Source: Pirellulaceae bacterium (GTDB lineage Bacteria > Planctomycetota > Planctomycetia > Pirellulales > Pirellulaceae). Taken from it: DNA of 7,836 nt. Position numbers and translations under genes: made by a program. Shown piece by piece: positions 6,290 to 7,836 of the stretch (the first letter of the stretch is position 1; every line of letters begins with the position of its first letter). The DNA lies in assembly GCA_020846515.1 (NCBI GenBank), contig JADLDX010000535.1:1-7836 (forward strand), read 5' to 3'. The notes beneath the pieces are model-generated. The model was not told the DNA's origin, ran no database searches, and saw only the letters and a list, made by a program, of their open reading frames with translations.

Positions 6290-6669
6290 CAATTGCAACT
6301 CCCTATGAAAGCTATGACCAGCGCTACAAAAATCGTAGCCACGGCGCTCAGACCCGACAGCAGCAGTGTCGCAAACCCAAGGAAACTCGTTCGATCCTCA
6401 GCATCGCCCGCATCGAGTGCACCACCAACCTGACTGCGTGATCGATACTGGACATAGCCCAAGCGAGCCACATAGCCGATCAGTAGCAAGGCCACAATCG
6501 TGTAGATAACGACAGCCATTCGTACCCAGTCGGCTGAGCGATCGGCCTGGGCAAACTTCGCGCACCAGATGGCGGCAGTCACATAGCTACCCAAGAAATG
6601 TGCGGCCCACACCGTAGGTGAAACCACGATCAGCCACAGACTTTCATCGCGTTCATGTTTTGGATTCAT
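6289..6669 (-). CDS. Small three-helix membrane protein of the oxidase operon, function unknown
   Basis: 126 residues with three predicted membrane segments (about 11-35, 50-72, 96-123). The first contains the phrase SLWLIVVSPTVWAAHFLGSY with a Trp/His-rich face, and the last is long and uncharged. Similar small proteins are found beside ctaG and cytochrome oxidase genes in several bacteria, as far as I recall, but I know of no assigned function. The ATG (6669-6667) overlaps the TGA stop of the oxidase gene in a 4-nt ATGA, and its own TGA overlaps the ctaG ATG by one base, so all three are probably made together. No clear Shine-Dalgarno site precedes it, consistent with coupling. It could be an assembly factor or a small oxidase subunit. 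H24 in the first helix and W21 are the residues worth testing for metal or heme contact. Confidence 0.8.
   Translation of the reverse strand: MNPKHERDESLWLIVVSPTVWAAHFLGSYVTAAIWCAKFAQADRSADWVRMAVVIYTIVALLLIGYVARLGYVQYRSRSQVGGALDAGDAEDRTSFLGFATLLLSGLSAVATIFVALVIAFIGSCN
6299..6304 (-). promoter_or_regulatory. Ribosome binding site for ctaG
   Basis: AGGGAG on the minus strand, 9 nt upstream of the ATG at 6289, inside the end of the preceding gene. It is the best Shine-Dalgarno match I found in the window and decides the ctaG start. Confidence 0.6.
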
Positions 6670-7836
6670 GAATTAACCAATGGAAAGCCAGCCACCACTC
6701 CCACGGTGATGAGAGTCGTTATCGCCATAAAATGCCAATACAAAGTGACGTTGACGATGTCCGCATCGTATTGCTGCGTCATGCGCCCAAACGCTCGACG
6801 CAACCAACAATAGAAAATCATCAAGGCGCCGAGGCCCAAGTGCAAACTCGTCCAACCGACGAGCACCCAAACAATGGCCGGGTAAACATGCTGTGTCGGG
6901 TCCAGTCCCGTCGTCCAGGGTCCTGCCAGCATGGCCGCCAAGCCACCGACGGCTGTAACCAAGGAAACCAAGATGACTATGTAGAACCCGAAGCGATTAT
7001 CACGACGATTGAAACCCATGCATGCCCAACAGCCGATCCAGGCACACGCAATGCACGTGCCACCGCCCAATAGCCAACCGACGCCCGGGCCGGGAGAGTT
7101 GGCCGGCGGAAAATCAGCGTGAATCGTCCAGTAGAAAAAATATCCAAAGATCAAGGATAAAAAGGCGGTCATGTCGCCTAGCATCGTTATGAACATGGCC
7201 CACCAGCCTACTGCTTGCGGGCCGGACAAATACAGCGGCGCAGTAACTTGCAAGCCTACATCTTTTTCCGGCTTCTCCGGAATGACGGCTGTGCCGGTCC
7301 ATAGCCAGGCCCAAATCGTCACCACCGCCAAGCCGCTGGACACGAGTGTGGCATACCACCAATGATAGGTGCCAGCAATGAATATGCCCGCTGTGAAAAT
7401 GGCTGCCCACAACGTCAGCCAGGTTGGACCGGGTACGCGCAAGCAGTACACGATCGTCGCGTCAATGGTCGAGGTGATCAGTGTTTCACGCCGTCCTTCT
7501 TCGGCATCGGCTAAATAAAAGCGGCCTTGATCTATGTCGCGCATCAGGTTGGGCTGGTCCCAAAGTGGATAGCGACTGCTAATGACTGGAATGCAACGCA
7601 CACCCCAACTTTCGCCCGGCATACTGGTCAACCACTCAAGCGTGCCAGCATTCCATGGATTACGGTTCGACCATTTTTGCGTGGCTCGGCGGCGCAGCAG
7701 ATCGAACAGAAACAAGAACAAACCGGCTGCCAGTACGAAGGCGCCGATGGTGGATATAAGGTTTAACGTTTCACAGCCTAAACCGGCTGGATAGGTAAAG
7801 ACACGTCGCGGCATGCCTATCAGGCCTGTCCAGTGC
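6666..7836 (-). CDS. ctaD/ctaE: Cytochrome c oxidase subunit I+III fusion, 5' partial
   Basis: This is the C-terminal part of a terminal heme-copper oxidase polypeptide that joins subunit I (heme and CuB site) to subunit III. The frame runs off the right edge. Just before the first visible Met (7814) it reads HWTGLIG, so with MPRRVFTYP it forms the conserved end of subunit I. That Met is internal, not a start. Counting from it: the last subunit I helix is at about 17-40, then a soluble linker (41-128; NPWNAGTLEW, SSRYPLW), then seven subunit III helices (131-151, 155-174, 202-230, 245-268, 275-298, 312-339, 355-378). The final helix has the typical LYWHFMAITTLITVGVVAG. The subunit III helix that normally carries a conserved Glu reads MLGDMTAFLS here, with Asp at 214. 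The catalytic His ligands of subunit I lie beyond the window. The stop overlaps the next gene by 4 nt (ATGA). Confidence 0.92.
   Translation of the reverse strand, partial: HWTGLIGMPRRVFTYPAGLGCETLNLISTIGAFVLAAGLFLFLFDLLRRRATQKWSNRNPWNAGTLEWLTSMPGESWGVRCIPVISSRYPLWDQPNLMRDIDQGRFYLADAEEGRRETLITSTIDATIVYCLRVPGPTWLTLWAAIFTAGIFIAGTYHWWYATLVSSGLAVVTIWAWLWTGTAVIPEKPEKDVGLQVTAPLYLSGPQAVGWWAMFITMLGDMTAFLSLIFGYFFYWTIHADFPPANSPGPGVGWLLGGGTCIACAWIGCWACMGFNRRDNRFGFYIVILVSLVTAVGGLAAMLAGPWTTGLDPTQHVYPAIVWVLVGWTSLHLGLGALMIFYCWLRRAFGRMTQQYDADIVNVTLYWHFMAITTLITVGVVAGFPLVNS

Noticed and set aside
7812..7814. ATG as start of a stand-alone subunit III gene
   Set aside because: The codons before it read HWTGLIG, which continues the conserved subunit I sequence, so the Met is internal to a fusion.

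Overview
The window looks like a Planctomycetes chromosome, probably of the Pirellula/Rhodopirellula type. The evidence is a plus-strand pair made of a large DUF1549/DUF1588/DUF1585-type 'planctomycete cytochrome' protein followed by a Tat-exported DUF1501 protein, mid-range GC, and few strong Shine-Dalgarno sites. Taxonomy is inferred from gene families only; there is no rRNA or other marker here.

Layout. (1) 1-2435, plus strand: 3' part of a large multidomain surface or periplasmic protein. Its reading frame is open to the left edge, so the true start lies outside the window. (2) 2503-4248, plus strand: a DUF1501 protein, probably co-transcribed with gene 1. (3) 4249-4393: a gap between two convergent operons, filled almost entirely by a symmetrical repeat element. 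(4) 4394-7836, minus strand: a compact terminal-oxidase operon. Read 5' to 3' on the minus strand it is a cytochrome c oxidase subunit I+III fusion (5' end outside the window), a small three-helix membrane protein, the copper-assembly factor CtaG, and a membrane-anchored triheme cytochrome c. The genes overlap by 4 and 1 nt and then have a 15-nt gap, so they are probably translationally coupled.

How the genes work together. The fused I+III protein is the catalytic and core part of an aa3/caa3-type oxidase, CtaG would help deliver copper to it, and the triheme cytochrome is a plausible electron donor. Subunit II and most of subunit I are expected beyond 7836. The DUF1501 and multidomain pair is a recurrent planctomycete partnership of unknown function, exported from the cytoplasm.

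Most notable signal. Two copies of one unusual repeat element occur, at 18-96 and 4253-4387. Each is a pair of inverted 25-nt REP-like units: GTAG, an 8-nt stem arm, an invariant CTCCG loop, and an 8-nt stem arm. Between the two units lies a short tandem repeat (6-bp units in one copy, 9-bp units in the other). All four stems differ in sequence yet can mostly pair, so structure rather than sequence is conserved. One copy sits between convergent operons, the usual place for such elements; the other is read straight through in frame inside gene 1.
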